From positions 1-64,000 of the forward strand of contig JAGCDO010000007.1 in the NCBI GenBank assembly GCA_017651265.1: DNA of 64,000 nt, read 5' to 3'. Below the pieces are notes generated by a model. It saw nothing but the letters and a program-made list of their open reading frames with translations, ran no database searches and was not told the origin of the DNA. Positions 37,065 through 45,058 of this stretch are shown piece by piece. Both the position numbers and the translations under genes were made by a program. Source of the stretch: Prevotella sp. Lineage in GTDB: Bacteria > Bacteroidota > Bacteroidia > Bacteroidales > Bacteroidaceae. The number at the start of each line of letters is the position of its first letter. Positions within the stretch are counted from its first letter, which is position 1.

Positions 37065-37605
37065 GTTTTACAAGACTCCTGAAGGAGACGTGATGTACAA
37101 GCATGCCGGTGATCCGGTAAAGGAACTGGTACAGCAGGACAGAGATATGATATCGGCGCTGATCGACCTCGTGAGGACCCGCTATCCGAAAGCCTTCAAA
37201 GGTCTTTCTGAACTATACACGGTAAGCGAGCCGAACAGGTTCCTGTTCGAATTCAAGATCGTGTCGAGATTCATCCGGTGTAATGTAGGAGAATATGACA
37301 GCATGCACATGGATATCGATGCAGACGGATTCTTCCACTTTGAAGAGGTCGGATGCCCGCTACGTGGAGAGTGCAGGTACGAAGGAGTGATCTGCAAGCC
37401 GAAGCTGGAGACAAAACTTACATCCAGGGAAGAGGAGATTCTTGGCTATATCGCCCGTGGTCTGCAGAGTCAGGAGATAGCGGACGAGCTCTGCATCTCG
37501 CCTCTCACCGTGAACAGGCATCGTGAGAACATCAAGGCGAAACTGAACGCCCGCTCGATAGCACAGCTGGTGTCATGGTATTATGAACACGTGAAAAAAG
37601 ACTAA
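37051..37605 (+). CDS. LuxR-type HTH regulator
   Basis: A 184-residue protein. The C-terminal 65 residues are a LuxR/FixJ HTH ('LTSREEEILGYIARGLQSQEIADELCISPLTVNRHRENI' region at about 119-157; 'QEIADELCISPLTVNRHREN'). The N-terminal part (1-115) is not a receiver domain and contains three Cys near 101-114 ('CPLRGECRYEGVIC'), which could bind a metal or ligand. Such regulators occur on Bacteroidales mobile elements. It is likely an early transcription activator. Confidence 0.75.
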   Translation: MECIEFYKTPEGDVMYKHAGDPVKELVQQDRDMISALIDLVRTRYPKAFKGLSELYTVSEPNRFLFEFKIVSRFIRCNVGEYDSMHMDIDADGFFHFEEVGCPLRGECRYEGVICKPKLETKLTSREEEILGYIARGLQSQEIADELCISPLTVNRHRENIKAKLNARSIAQLVSWYYEHVKKD

Positions 37606-37621
37606 CCAAAATAAATAGCTT

Positions 37622-37870
37622 ATGAAGATGTTTGACTACGAGAAGGCCATCGACGAATTATCTACAGATATAAAGATCGATGAGTGCATAATTTTAAAAG
37701 GTACGCAAGTTAAGGCAGTATATGGCCACGGAGAAAAGATCTATGTCAAGTGGGACGAGTTCGGGCGTGGTTTCACAGCATTACGGGAGGAAGGGGACGA
37801 GGAACCAGACCCAAGGTGTGAGGTCGACGAATGGACCCGGAACCCAGATTACGATCTGTTATTCCAATAA
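37622..37870 (+). CDS. Small early phage protein, unknown
   Basis: An 82-residue acidic protein with no recognised family. It is a compact mix of strand and turn ('IILKGTQVKAVYGHGEKIYVKWDEFG' region) ending in a cluster of Asp/Glu. It sits 16 bp after the LuxR-type gene and 11 bp before the next, in the early operon. Confidence 0.55.
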   Translation: MKMFDYEKAIDELSTDIKIDECIILKGTQVKAVYGHGEKIYVKWDEFGRGFTALREEGDEEPDPRCEVDEWTRNPDYDLLFQ

Positions 37871-37881
37871 AAGAGAACACC

Positions 37882-38733
37882 ATGACACTGAAAGAGGCTT
37901 TCAAAGAATGGGGTAGAACAGCCCCGAAGCTGTGGGCTGGCTACAGACCCGAGTTTACGCATGTGTTCCTGTCAGAACACGGGAAAGATGACGTGCGCCA
38001 GTTTACGGATTTCTATGTGCGCAAACTGATGGGAAAGAACAAGTCGACACCACGAGTACAGACCCGGGCTTTAGCTGCTCTTGTATATACCCTTAAATTT
38101 GCTTACAAGGAAGGGATGTGTCAGGAACCAAGTTTTACCCCGCAATCCGTGATGGCCGCTATCGCCTCCAATAATAACCCAGACAAGGATGCCCAGGAAA
38201 CGGAATCCACTCCTCAGGTGCTTGGCGAAGAGGAACCTGCGGAAACCAGTCCGCAGCGTTCCTCCAACCCCAAGCCACGGGGAAGCGGAAGGCAGCAAGT
38301 GAAAGTTTCACAGCTGGATCCATTCACCTGCAAGGTGGTGGCCACCTTCAACAGTTTAACCGAGGCTTCCGCAAGTACGGGAGCAAACACCGGCGATATC
38401 AGCAAGGCTATCAAAAACAACTTCTGCCGTCATGGTTTCTACTGGTGTTTACAGGGGCAGGAAGAGGAATTCCGCCCAGCAAAAAAACCAAGAATGAGAA
38501 AGAAGAATACAAAAACCGTGAGAGAGGCCCTGACAGATTCTCGCATGCCCGAGACTGATAAGTCGTCGCCAGGGGAGAAGGGAGGTGCGCAGAAGGACTC
38601 TTGCAATCCTTCATCGGCCATACGCGCCGACCTCTCCCCTTTCTCAGACGAAGAGCTGCGCGATGAGCTCGAACGCCGAGGCTGGTATGGCACATTATAT
38701 AAAAGGTTGGGGTTTGAAAACGTGAAAAAATAA
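37882..38733 (+). CDS. DNA-binding protein with NUMOD1-like module
   Basis: A 283-residue basic protein. Residues 1-80 are helical; residues 95-150 are low-complexity. Residues about 150-202 ('VSQLDPFTCKVVATFNSLTEASASTG', 'ISKAIKNNFCRHGFYWCLQ') match NUMOD1-type HTH repeats found on homing endonucleases and phage proteins. No nuclease motif was seen. The C-terminal 'DEELRDELERRGWYGTLYK' is a helix common at the end of Bacteroidales phage proteins. ATG 37882 was chosen over 37831, which would overlap the upstream gene. Confidence 0.6.
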   Translation: MTLKEAFKEWGRTAPKLWAGYRPEFTHVFLSEHGKDDVRQFTDFYVRKLMGKNKSTPRVQTRALAALVYTLKFAYKEGMCQEPSFTPQSVMAAIASNNNPDKDAQETESTPQVLGEEEPAETSPQRSSNPKPRGSGRQQVKVSQLDPFTCKVVATFNSLTEASASTGANTGDISKAIKNNFCRHGFYWCLQGQEEEFRPAKKPRMRKKNTKTVREALTDSRMPETDKSSPGEKGGAQKDSCNPSSAIRADLSPFSDEELRDELERRGWYGTLYKRLGFENVKK

Positions 38734-38739
38734 TATAAT

Positions 38740-39057
38740 ATGGCATTTACAGGGATAGGATACATCAATAAGCACAAACGGCTGGAAGCAGCCGACGCGA
38801 AGATAACACAACCAGAAGGTAGATACCTGAAAACAATGTTCTTTAGCAAGGACGAACGTGTAGGTGTGCTTGCCGTATGGGAAGGAAGAATGGAATGGAC
38901 GGTATATGCCGACAGGATGATGTCCTCACATGTGGATTGGAATGACCCCGATTGCACATGTCTTAATTCCCTCGGCTCGCCAACAACCATCATCCATGTG
39001 ATGTCTACCTTAATTGAGCAGGGATTTTCATTCACTAACGAAAGATTTGAAGTTTAA
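38740..39057 (+). CDS. Small phage protein, unknown
   Basis: A 105-residue protein without recognised family. Mixed strand and helix, three Met/Trp-rich segments ('VLAVWEGRMEWTVYADRMM'), and a Cys pair 'DPDCTCLNS'. It follows the NUMOD1-like gene by 6 bp. Confidence 0.5.
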   Translation: MAFTGIGYINKHKRLEAADAKITQPEGRYLKTMFFSKDERVGVLAVWEGRMEWTVYADRMMSSHVDWNDPDCTCLNSLGSPTTIIHVMSTLIEQGFSFTNERFEV

Positions 39058-39076
39058 TAGTAAAAGTAAATCATAT

Positions 39077-39505
39077 ATGAAAGTATATATCAGCGGTAAG
39101 ATCGGCGAGGAGGTCATCAGTGATGCCACTCGCCAGAAGTTTGCCAGGGCGGAAAAGATGCTGAAGGCGAAAGGCTTTGACGTTTTCAATCCGACGAATC
39201 CAGACTGGCAATGTATCCAATCCCGTTGTTTTAAAAGGGAAAAGGAAAATATCTTGTTTACAACGGTCAATGATTGGTACTCATACATCCTTCTGAAGGA
39301 TCTCAGAGAACTCGCGTTATGCGACGCCATATACATGCTGGCCGACTGGGAGTACTCACATGGCTGTCATGTCGAGTTGCACTTTGCATTTGCCACCGGA
39401 AAGAAGCTGTTATGGGAAGTAGAGGAAGATACGAAGATCTACCGCGACGAAAGCGGAAGGTATATCGGGGAATGGTTGCCCATTGAAGAAGTATCAGGTT
39501 TATAA
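39077..39505 (+). CDS. DUF4406 protein, nucleoside deoxyribosyltransferase-like fold
   Basis: A 142-residue protein. The opening 'MKVYISGKIG' and the block 'LRELALCDAIYMLADWEYSHGCHVELHFA' (read as 'CDAIYMLADWEYSHGC') match DUF4406, related to nucleoside 2-deoxyribosyltransferases. 'GCHVELHFA' carries the Glu equivalent to the family nucleophile. It may act on nucleotides during phage replication. Start 39077 follows the previous gene by 19 bp; longer in-frame starts overlap it. Confidence 0.72.
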   Translation: MKVYISGKIGEEVISDATRQKFARAEKMLKAKGFDVFNPTNPDWQCIQSRCFKREKENILFTTVNDWYSYILLKDLRELALCDAIYMLADWEYSHGCHVELHFAFATGKKLLWEVEEDTKIYRDESGRYIGEWLPIEEVSGL

Positions 39506-39522
39506 TACTAAAAAGGAAAACT

Positions 39523-39804
39523 ATGAACGAGAAAACAATAAACCATGCGTATAGTGTAATCTGCACATTGAAAGAACAGTATGGTGTGATCAAAGACTAC
39601 GAGATTCCACCACTGGTAAACATGCAGACTGGGGAAGATGTTGGATTTGCCGTGATACTGAAACTTGTCAATGTGTATGAATACACAGGATCCTTTTTAA
39701 AAGAATGGAAGGAAAAGTTTTGTGCTGATGAGTTCATGATATCGATAGTACACAATCAACTGGTTGTGAAATTCACCATACATTATGACAAAAAAAAACG
39801 ATGA
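39523..39804 (+). CDS. Small phage protein, unknown
   Basis: A 93-residue protein, mixed alpha/beta, no recognised family. 'GFAVILKLVNVYEYTGSFLKEWKEKF' type middle and a C-terminal 'KFTIHYDKKKR' suggest a small nucleic-acid or protein adaptor, but this is weak. Its stop overlaps the next start by 4 bp (ATGA at 39801). Confidence 0.5.
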   Translation: MNEKTINHAYSVICTLKEQYGVIKDYEIPPLVNMQTGEDVGFAVILKLVNVYEYTGSFLKEWKEKFCADEFMISIVHNQLVVKFTIHYDKKKR

Positions 39805-39920
39805 AGTGTATAAACTGTAACAACGATGTTGAAATCGACATCGCCAAGGCGATCGACGAGGAGGGTGAGGTTTTCCATTGCCCGTGCTGCGGATTTATAT
39901 TCAGTTACACTGATAAATAA
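39801..39920 (+). CDS. 39-residue zinc-ribbon microprotein
   Basis: A short frame with 'MKCINCNNDVE' and 'FHCPCCGFIF': two CxxC pairs 23 residues apart, the layout of a one-zinc ribbon. Its ATG overlaps the previous stop codon, so it is coupled to it. Small zinc ribbons of this kind occur in phage early regions. Function is unknown. Confidence 0.6.
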   Translation: MKCINCNNDVEIDIAKAIDEEGEVFHCPCCGFIFSYTDK

Positions 39921-39999
39921 CCCGTGAGGGCGTACTTTTTAATATATGTTTTATTTACTCATATTATTTAAGGTTTATGTCTAACCCGTGAGGGTCTAC
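39917..39999. repeat. Pair of 18-bp repeats with GNRA-loop hairpins
   Basis: TAACCCGTGAGGGCGTAC at 39917-39934 and TAACCCGTGAGGGTCTAC at 39982-39999 are 65 bp apart. Each can form CCC-GTGA-GGG, a GNRA tetraloop hairpin. They lead into the tRNA-like element and may be part of the same transcript. Confidence 0.6.
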
Positions 40000-40045
40000 G
40001 TTACAATCTAGTCATAATTTTAGAAAATAGTTTTTGTTAAACAAA

Positions 40046-40063
40046 GCCCCGCAGCGGTGGGGC
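40046..40063 (+). other. Hairpin 5' of the tRNA-like element
   Basis: GCCCC at 40046-40050 pairs with GGGGC at 40059-40063 around an 8-base loop, ending five bases before the tRNA-like acceptor stem. It could be a processing signal. Confidence 0.5.
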
Positions 40064-40068
40064 AAACC

Positions 40069-40142
40069 GGATCTGAACTTCGACGGATGAAGCTACATCT
40101 ACCGAAAGGTGTAAATCGGCGGTTCGACTCCGCCCGGATCCA
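40069..40142 (+). tRNA. tRNA-like element with abnormal anticodon arm
   Basis: 74 nt that fold as a cloverleaf: acceptor GGATCTG with CGGATCC (one T-G pair), D stem CTTC/GAAG around a GG-containing loop, T arm GGCGG-TTCGACT-CCGCC with the usual T-loop, and discriminator A. CCA is not encoded. The anticodon stem is six pairs (TACATC/GGTGTA) closing an eight-base loop TACCGAAA, not seven, and the bases after the acceptor stem are AA in place of the universal T8-A9. The loop lacks a T at the 33 position. Amino acid identity cannot be assigned. It may be a degenerate phage tRNA or a tRNA mimic. Confidence 0.5.
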
Positions 40143-40177
40143 CGAATAAAAAATTGATCAACTAAAAAAATGAAATA

Positions 40178-40429
40178 ATGAAAAAGTACAGCAGAGAAGA
40201 AATTGAGAAGAAAGTCATTGAGATCATCTCAAAAGTGTGTGGGTTGGAGACAGAAGACATACATTTGGGTGATACAATGATGGATGACATTGGTTGTGAT
40301 TCTATTGATCGCCTGGAGATCGAGATACACCTTGAGAGAGAGTTCGCCATCCAATTCAACAAAGACGAGATGATCGGAGCCGGATGGACGGTCAGAGAAT
40401 TATGCGACTTTATGGAACTAAAGTTATAG
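40178..40429 (+). CDS. Acyl carrier protein
   Basis: An 83-residue ACP. The helix-2 motif 'DIGCDSIDRLEIEIHLEREF' has the Ser (residue 42) that takes the phosphopantetheine arm, in DSI in place of the usual DSL. The acidic helices and length fit. The host must supply the phosphopantetheinyl transferase. No fatty-acid or polyketide gene is near, so its role in the phage is unclear; carrier of an amino or acyl group for the amidoligase or for DNA or lipid modification is speculation. Confidence 0.85.
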   Translation: MKKYSREEIEKKVIEIISKVCGLETEDIHLGDTMMDDIGCDSIDRLEIEIHLEREFAIQFNKDEMIGAGWTVRELCDFMELKL

Positions 40430-40433
40430 AAAT

Positions 40434-40937
40434 ATGAGCTACGGAGAACTATGTGTTGAGCCTGTTTTTTCAGGGAGAAACCCGAAGACTGGACGTTTCG
40501 TCAAGGGGCACCATCCAGCCAACAAGGGTAAGAAATGGGATGAGTACATGAGCAAGCGTAATCAGCGTAAGGCTGCCAGAGGATGGAAGAACCTTGACAT
40601 CCATCGCCACAGATCAGAGAATGCCGGCAGGCCGAAGAAGCCCGTCATTGCCGTGATGGACGACGGTACCTGGTTGTGGCTGCCATACGTAGGTGCAGCA
40701 GCCATGTGGCTGGAAGAAAGGACAGGAAAGCCAGTAAGAAGGGAAAACATCTGCCGATGCTGCAGACTGAATGCCGAGCGCAAGGTCAAGACGATCACTT
40801 GGCACTCCTGCGGACACGGAATCAAAGGTGTCGGTAAGGAAGAAGGATCGCTCGTCAACACCGACCACAGGTACCTGGGCATCCGGTTCTACTTCGAGTG
40901 CGACAGTGCATGGCCAGCAAAAATCAGGAAAACATAG
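40434..40937 (+). CDS. Basic phage protein, possible DNA-binding, unknown
   Basis: A 167-residue basic protein. The opening 'NPKTGRFVKGHHPANKGKKW' resembles a segment shared by HNH and NUMOD-containing phage proteins ('GQFVKGHxPxNKGKK'). 'ENICRCCRLNAERKVKTITWHSCGHG' has Cys and His that could bind zinc. No catalytic HNH triad can be confirmed. It starts 4 bp after the ACP gene. Confidence 0.5.
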   Translation: MSYGELCVEPVFSGRNPKTGRFVKGHHPANKGKKWDEYMSKRNQRKAARGWKNLDIHRHRSENAGRPKKPVIAVMDDGTWLWLPYVGAAAMWLEERTGKPVRRENICRCCRLNAERKVKTITWHSCGHGIKGVGKEEGSLVNTDHRYLGIRFYFECDSAWPAKIRKT

Positions 40938-40969
40938 ATTAAGTTGATAATTCAAGAAAGTAAGCGACT

Positions 40970-41266
40970 ATGAACCATGAAGAAAAATTGAAGTACATGC
41001 GCGAATACTACCGGAAGAACGCCGACCGGCTCAAGGCGTATCAAAAGGCGAAGTACAGTGACAGGAAAGCCGATATCACAGATGGAGATGCCTGCTGCGG
41101 CAGATGCAAGCGCTTCTCCGAACCTCAGAAGAAGTGCTATTCAGGGTGGTGCATGAAGTTCAGGAAGGTCAAGAGGAAGAATGACGTATGCCAGGAGTAC
41201 ATACCGAACGTGAAGATCCGCTATGAACAGCCTGTGCACCATATCGCGATTTTCACCGGAGAATAG
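40970..41266 (+). CDS. Small Cys-rich phage protein, unknown
   Basis: A 98-residue basic protein. The N-terminal helix ('KLKYMREYYRKNADRLKAYQ') is followed by a Cys cluster 'CCGRCKRFSEPQKKCYSGWC' and 'DVCQEY', probably a zinc site. No family recognised. It precedes the primase gene by 55 bp. Confidence 0.5.
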   Translation: MNHEEKLKYMREYYRKNADRLKAYQKAKYSDRKADITDGDACCGRCKRFSEPQKKCYSGWCMKFRKVKRKNDVCQEYIPNVKIRYEQPVHHIAIFTGE

Positions 41267-41321
41267 TGCTGTCCTATACATATAGGAACACTCATAAAAT
41301 TGGAACGTTTGAAGACTGCTT

Positions 41322-44300
41322 ATGATAAAAGAGAACATAATAGAAAGACTTCTCGGATTGGATATCGTCAATGTCGTATCCGATTACGTCCAGCTGAAAA
41401 AATCAGGCATCAATTACAAGGCGTGCTGCCCATTCCACAACGAGAAGACTCCTTCGTTCGTCGTATCCCCATCAAAGAACATTTGCCACTGCTTCGGATG
41501 CGGGAAAGGCGGGAACACCATCAACTTCATCATGGAGGTCGAGCACTGCAGCTTTACTGAGGCATGCAAGAAGCTTGGAGCCGCGTACAACATCCAGGTC
41601 GAGGAAGAGGTACGTGAGAAATCATCTGAGGAAAGAGAGCTCGAGATGAAGCGCGAGAGCGGTTTCATCATATTCGAGCACGTACAGAAATACTTCGTAT
41701 CCAACCTCTACAAAAACACTCCTGAGGCAAAGGCCGCACTCGGATATGCGGTCAATCGATGGGGAAAGGAAACCGTCAAAGAACTCGGCATGGGTTATGC
41801 CGACGGTGACTGGCAGGGTATCATAGAGTTCGCCATGAAGGAAGGTCTGAGCATCCCGCTGATGAAGGAGATGCACCTTGTCTGCACGTCCGAAAAGGGT
41901 AACGACTACGGGTTCTACCATGAGAGGCTCATGATTCCAGTCCGGGACAGGTTCGGAAGGATCGTCAGCTATACGGCCAGGACACTCGACGAGCACAAGG
42001 AGAAGGGACAGAAGTACCTCAACGGAGCGGAATCGTTCATCTTCAACAAGCGTGCGATCCTCTTCGGACTGGACACTGCACAGAAGGAAGGCGCGAAGCA
42101 GGAGTTCTTCTACCTTGTCGAGGGAGGACCGGACGTGGTGAAGATGCAGTCTCTAGGTGTGACCAACACCATAGCACCGCTCGGTACCGGACTGACAAGC
42201 GAACACCTGAAGATCCTGAAGAGATTCAGGGCAACGCTGTGCTTCATCCCAGATGCAGATGCTGCAGGCATAGCAGCCGTACAGAAGAACGGACGGCTCG
42301 CCATGGAGGAGGGCTTCCGGGTCGTCGTGAAAGAGATCCCGCCGGCTGAGGACGGAAAGAAGCAGGATGCGGACAGCTACTTCAAGACCAAGAACCAGGT
42401 GGATGAGCTGAAGAACGAGGATTTCGTGATATGGCTTGCCAGGCACATCTACGACGAGAGCCAGAACGACACGGCCAAGAGCGACCGCATACGAGAGATA
42501 TGCGACACGCTCATACTAGAGAACGACCAGTACACGCAGAACGGACTGCTTGATGCCCTTGCTGAGAAATACGGCCACAAGTCCCTGTGGAAGAATGCTG
42601 TCAACGACGCCAAGAGAAGGAGAAACGAGGAACGGGCGAAGCGCACATCCAAGAAAACGGGAATCGACCTCAGGAAATACGGGTTCTACGAGGAACACAA
42701 CAGCTACTGGTGCAACGATGGCGGTGAGAAGCAGTGGAGCAACTTCAAAATGCGGCCACTCTTCCACATCATGGGAGTGGACGACTCAAAGAGGCTCTAC
42801 GAGATCACCAACATCGACGGCGTGACAAGGACGCTGGAGCTGAACGCAGAGGAACTCGTGTCCTTGCCAAAGTTTATGATGCGCGTCGAGAGCGCCGGCA
42901 ACTTCCTCTGGCTGGCCAACGTCGAAGAGCTTAAGAAACTCAAGAAATACCTGTACGACACCACGGAGACAGCCGTGAAGATCCGTCAGTACGGGTGGCA
43001 GAAGAAGGGATTCTGGGCGTTCGGCAACGGATGCATATATGATGATGAGTGGTTCCCTGCAGACCACATGGGAATAGTACACATGAGGGACAAGGAGAAA
43101 CAGATGGACAACTACTACCTGCAGGGAGCAAGCGACATCTACGCTGAAGACACCAGCTACTTCGGGTTCGAGAGACAGTTCGTAATGCCCCAGACACATT
43201 CCGCCATCAGCCTCCACGACTTCGCCAGGATGATGGAGGAGGTCTTCGGCGACAACGCGAAGATAGCGGTATGCTATCTCCTGGCATCCATATTCCGGGA
43301 CGTGATCACGTCATATACAACCAATTTCCCACTCCTTAACCTGTTCGGACCGAAAGGATCCGGAAAGTCTGAGCTTGGAATAACGCTGATGAGGTTCTTC
43401 ACCGTCGGCGACCGCCCGCTGAACCTCAGGAACACAACGGCACCGTCGCTGTCCCAGGCACTGGCCATGAGTGCGAACGGAATGGTTCACCTGGACGAAT
43501 ACAAGAACACGCTCGACATGAGGATCATTGAGATCATCAAGGGAGCATACGACGGTGTAGGCCGTGCGAGGATGGACATGGACAGGGGTAAGCAGATAGA
43601 GAAGACACCCGTCGACTGCGGGGTGATCGTAAGCGGCCAGGAGATGCCTACGCTCGATATCGCCATGTTCAGCCGAATGATCTACCTCACCCACGACACG
43701 ACGGTGCATGACCGGGATGCTAAGGACAAGTTCAACCATCTGGCCGATATCCGTAAGCTCGGGCTCCAGCACCTCACCAAGCAGATCCTCTCCCACCGCC
43801 ACATGTTCGAGAACTCGTTCTATGACGTGTACAACGACGTGACCAACGAAGTGTACGACGTCATCGACGGCCAGCAGATAGAAGACCGTCTGTGGAGGAA
43901 CTGGGTGATGCTTCTGGCGGCATACAAGGCCCTAAGCAAGCCGCTCAACCTGCCATGGGAATACGAGGAGATGAAGAGCCTTGTAATAGCCGGCATCAAG
44001 AGACAGAACGCTGAGGTGATCAGCAACAACGAGCTCGGCAACCTATGGAACGCCATGACATATCTCTATGAGGAAGGAATGATCTTCGGAGAGAGCGACT
44101 TCAAGGTCAAGTACATGAAGACCCTCAAGACCGACAGGGTAGAGAGGGAGTTCAAGACACAGCGTCCGATCCTCATGCTGCGCCTGAATCACTTCATCGG
44201 CCAGTACAAGAGGATGGCCCGTCAGCAGGGTGACACCGTGATGAGCAAGGACAGCATCCGCTACTACCTGACTACCTCATCCGCCTATCTGGGCATGAAA

Positions 44301-44585
44301 GCATCTGAACGGTTCACGGTGTACCAGGACGGCCACCCTGTGACAGCCGTCCATGGATCGGAAGACGGAGGCAAGGCCAGTGCAGTATGCAAGTTCGACA
44401 GATGTATGTGCTTCGACTACCAGACGCTGCACGAGAAGTTCGACCTTAACCTGGAGTCTGTGTCTGCAGAGATGGCAGACGTGAGGGAATCCGAGCAGAA
44501 CGAGAAGGAAGAGAATGAAATAAGGAGCAAGAAATACCCGCAGCTGTTCGGACAGACAGACGAAGATACGGACGAAGCTTTCTGA
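41322..44585 (+). CDS. Primase-ATPase replication protein (CHC2, TOPRIM, AAA+-like)
   Basis: A 1087-residue protein with three parts. Residues 30-64 form a CHC2 zinc finger (Cys36, His39, Cys57, Cys60). Residues about 250-345 are a TOPRIM fold, with Glu267 in 'VEGGPD' and Asp311/Asp313 in 'IPDADAAG', the DnaG metal site. Residues about 630-800 are a P-loop ATPase: 'GPKGSGKS' at 676-683 and 'GMVHLDEYKN' as Walker B, resembling DUF927/SF3-type phage helicases. It likely makes primers and unwinds the phage DNA. It lies directly before the iteron array, the likely origin. Confidence 0.85.
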   Translation: MIKENIIERLLGLDIVNVVSDYVQLKKSGINYKACCPFHNEKTPSFVVSPSKNICHCFGCGKGGNTINFIMEVEHCSFTEACKKLGAAYNIQVEEEVREKSSEERELEMKRESGFIIFEHVQKYFVSNLYKNTPEAKAALGYAVNRWGKETVKELGMGYADGDWQGIIEFAMKEGLSIPLMKEMHLVCTSEKGNDYGFYHERLMIPVRDRFGRIVSYTARTLDEHKEKGQKYLNGAESFIFNKRAILFGLDTAQKEGAKQEFFYLVEGGPDVVKMQSLGVTNTIAPLGTGLTSEHLKILKRFRATLCFIPDADAAGIAAVQKNGRLAMEEGFRVVVKEIPPAEDGKKQDADSYFKTKNQVDELKNEDFVIWLARHIYDESQNDTAKSDRIREICDTLILENDQYTQNGLLDALAEKYGHKSLWKNAVNDAKRRRNEERAKRTSKKTGIDLRKYGFYEEHNSYWCNDGGEKQWSNFKMRPLFHIMGVDDSKRLYEITNIDGVTRTLELNAEELVSLPKFMMRVESAGNFLWLANVEELKKLKKYLYDTTETAVKIRQYGWQKKGFWAFGNGCIYDDEWFPADHMGIVHMRDKEKQMDNYYLQGASDIYAEDTSYFGFERQFVMPQTHSAISLHDFARMMEEVFGDNAKIAVCYLLASIFRDVITSYTTNFPLLNLFGPKGSGKSELGITLMRFFTVGDRPLNLRNTTAPSLSQALAMSANGMVHLDEYKNTLDMRIIEIIKGAYDGVGRARMDMDRGKQIEKTPVDCGVIVSGQEMPTLDIAMFSRMIYLTHDTTVHDRDAKDKFNHLADIRKLGLQHLTKQILSHRHMFENSFYDVYNDVTNEVYDVIDGQQIEDRLWRNWVMLLAAYKALSKPLNLPWEYEEMKSLVIAGIKRQNAEVISNNELGNLWNAMTYLYEEGMIFGESDFKVKYMKTLKTDRVEREFKTQRPILMLRLNHFIGQYKRMARQQGDTVMSKDSIRYYLTTSSAYLGMKASERFTVYQDGHPVTAVHGSEDGGKASAVCKFDRCMCFDYQTLHEKFDLNLESVSAEMADVRESEQNEKEENEIRSKKYPQLFGQTDEDTDEAF

Positions 44586-44612
44586 TGCTTAACTAACACT
44601 AATATGAATGGG

Positions 44613-44640
44613 ATCCCGGTGCGTGAGCATCGGGATTTTT
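44613..44640 (+). terminator. Terminator after the primase-ATPase gene
   Basis: A ten-pair stem (ATCCCGGTGC with GCATCGGGAT, one G-T pair) around a GTGA loop, followed by five T's. It isolates the replication gene from the origin region. Confidence 0.85.
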
Positions 44641-44702
44641 CATGCCGGCCACCTGCAGCGGCCATAATTCACATTACGCGCGTGCGCGCGCGAGAAATGT
44701 AC

Positions 44703-44957
44703 TGCACACAACTGCACACAACTGCACACAAATTTATAAATAACACATTTTCAAATACTTACACAAAATATCACTGCCGAAAAAACTGCACACATTTTGC
44801 ACACAACTGCACACAATCTGCACACAAGGAATGCATTTGCACACAAAAACAGCATTTTGCACACGCATTTTTCATTTTGCACACAATTATATTTAGAGAT
44901 AAATATTTGATTTTCAATAACTTAAAAAAATGTGTGCAGTTGTGTGCAGTGTGTGCA
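44703..44957. other. Iteron array, probable phage replication origin
   Basis: The octamer TGCACACA occurs ten times in direct orientation (starts 44703, 44713, 44723, 44787, 44798, 44808, 44819, 44838, 44858 with one change, and 44878) and three times inverted as TGTGTGCA (44931, 44941, 44950). Spacings are mostly 10-11 or 19-20 bp, so the copies lie on one DNA face. An AT-rich stretch (44886-44930) separates the two orientations. An alternating GCGCGTGCGCGCGCG tract is just upstream at 44678-44692. No credible gene lies in 44586-45058; the short open frames here are repeat artefacts. Confidence 0.75.
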
Positions 44958-45022
44958 GCCAAAAACGTATTCATGTGCGCGAAAAATTTTCAGACGAATT
45001 GAAGAAACTTTTGAACGATATA

Positions 45023-45054
45023 TTTGTCTATTTATTTAAAAATCAGTATCTTTG
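45023..45054 (+). promoter_or_regulatory. Promoter abutting the start of the next phage gene
   Basis: TTTG at 45023-45026, 20-bp spacer, TATCTTTG at 45047-45054, then CGAC and ATG. The same four-base spacing as at 34893-34898. Confidence 0.72.
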
Positions 45055-45058
45055 CGAC

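Noticed and set aside
40069-40142. Assigning an amino acid to the tRNA-like element
   Set aside because: The anticodon loop has eight bases and no T33, so any reading of the anticodon would be a guess.
44604-45002. Open frames on both strands through the iteron region
   Set aside because: They consist of repeat-coded His/Thr/Cys-rich sequence and are explained by the TGCACACA array; no family features.
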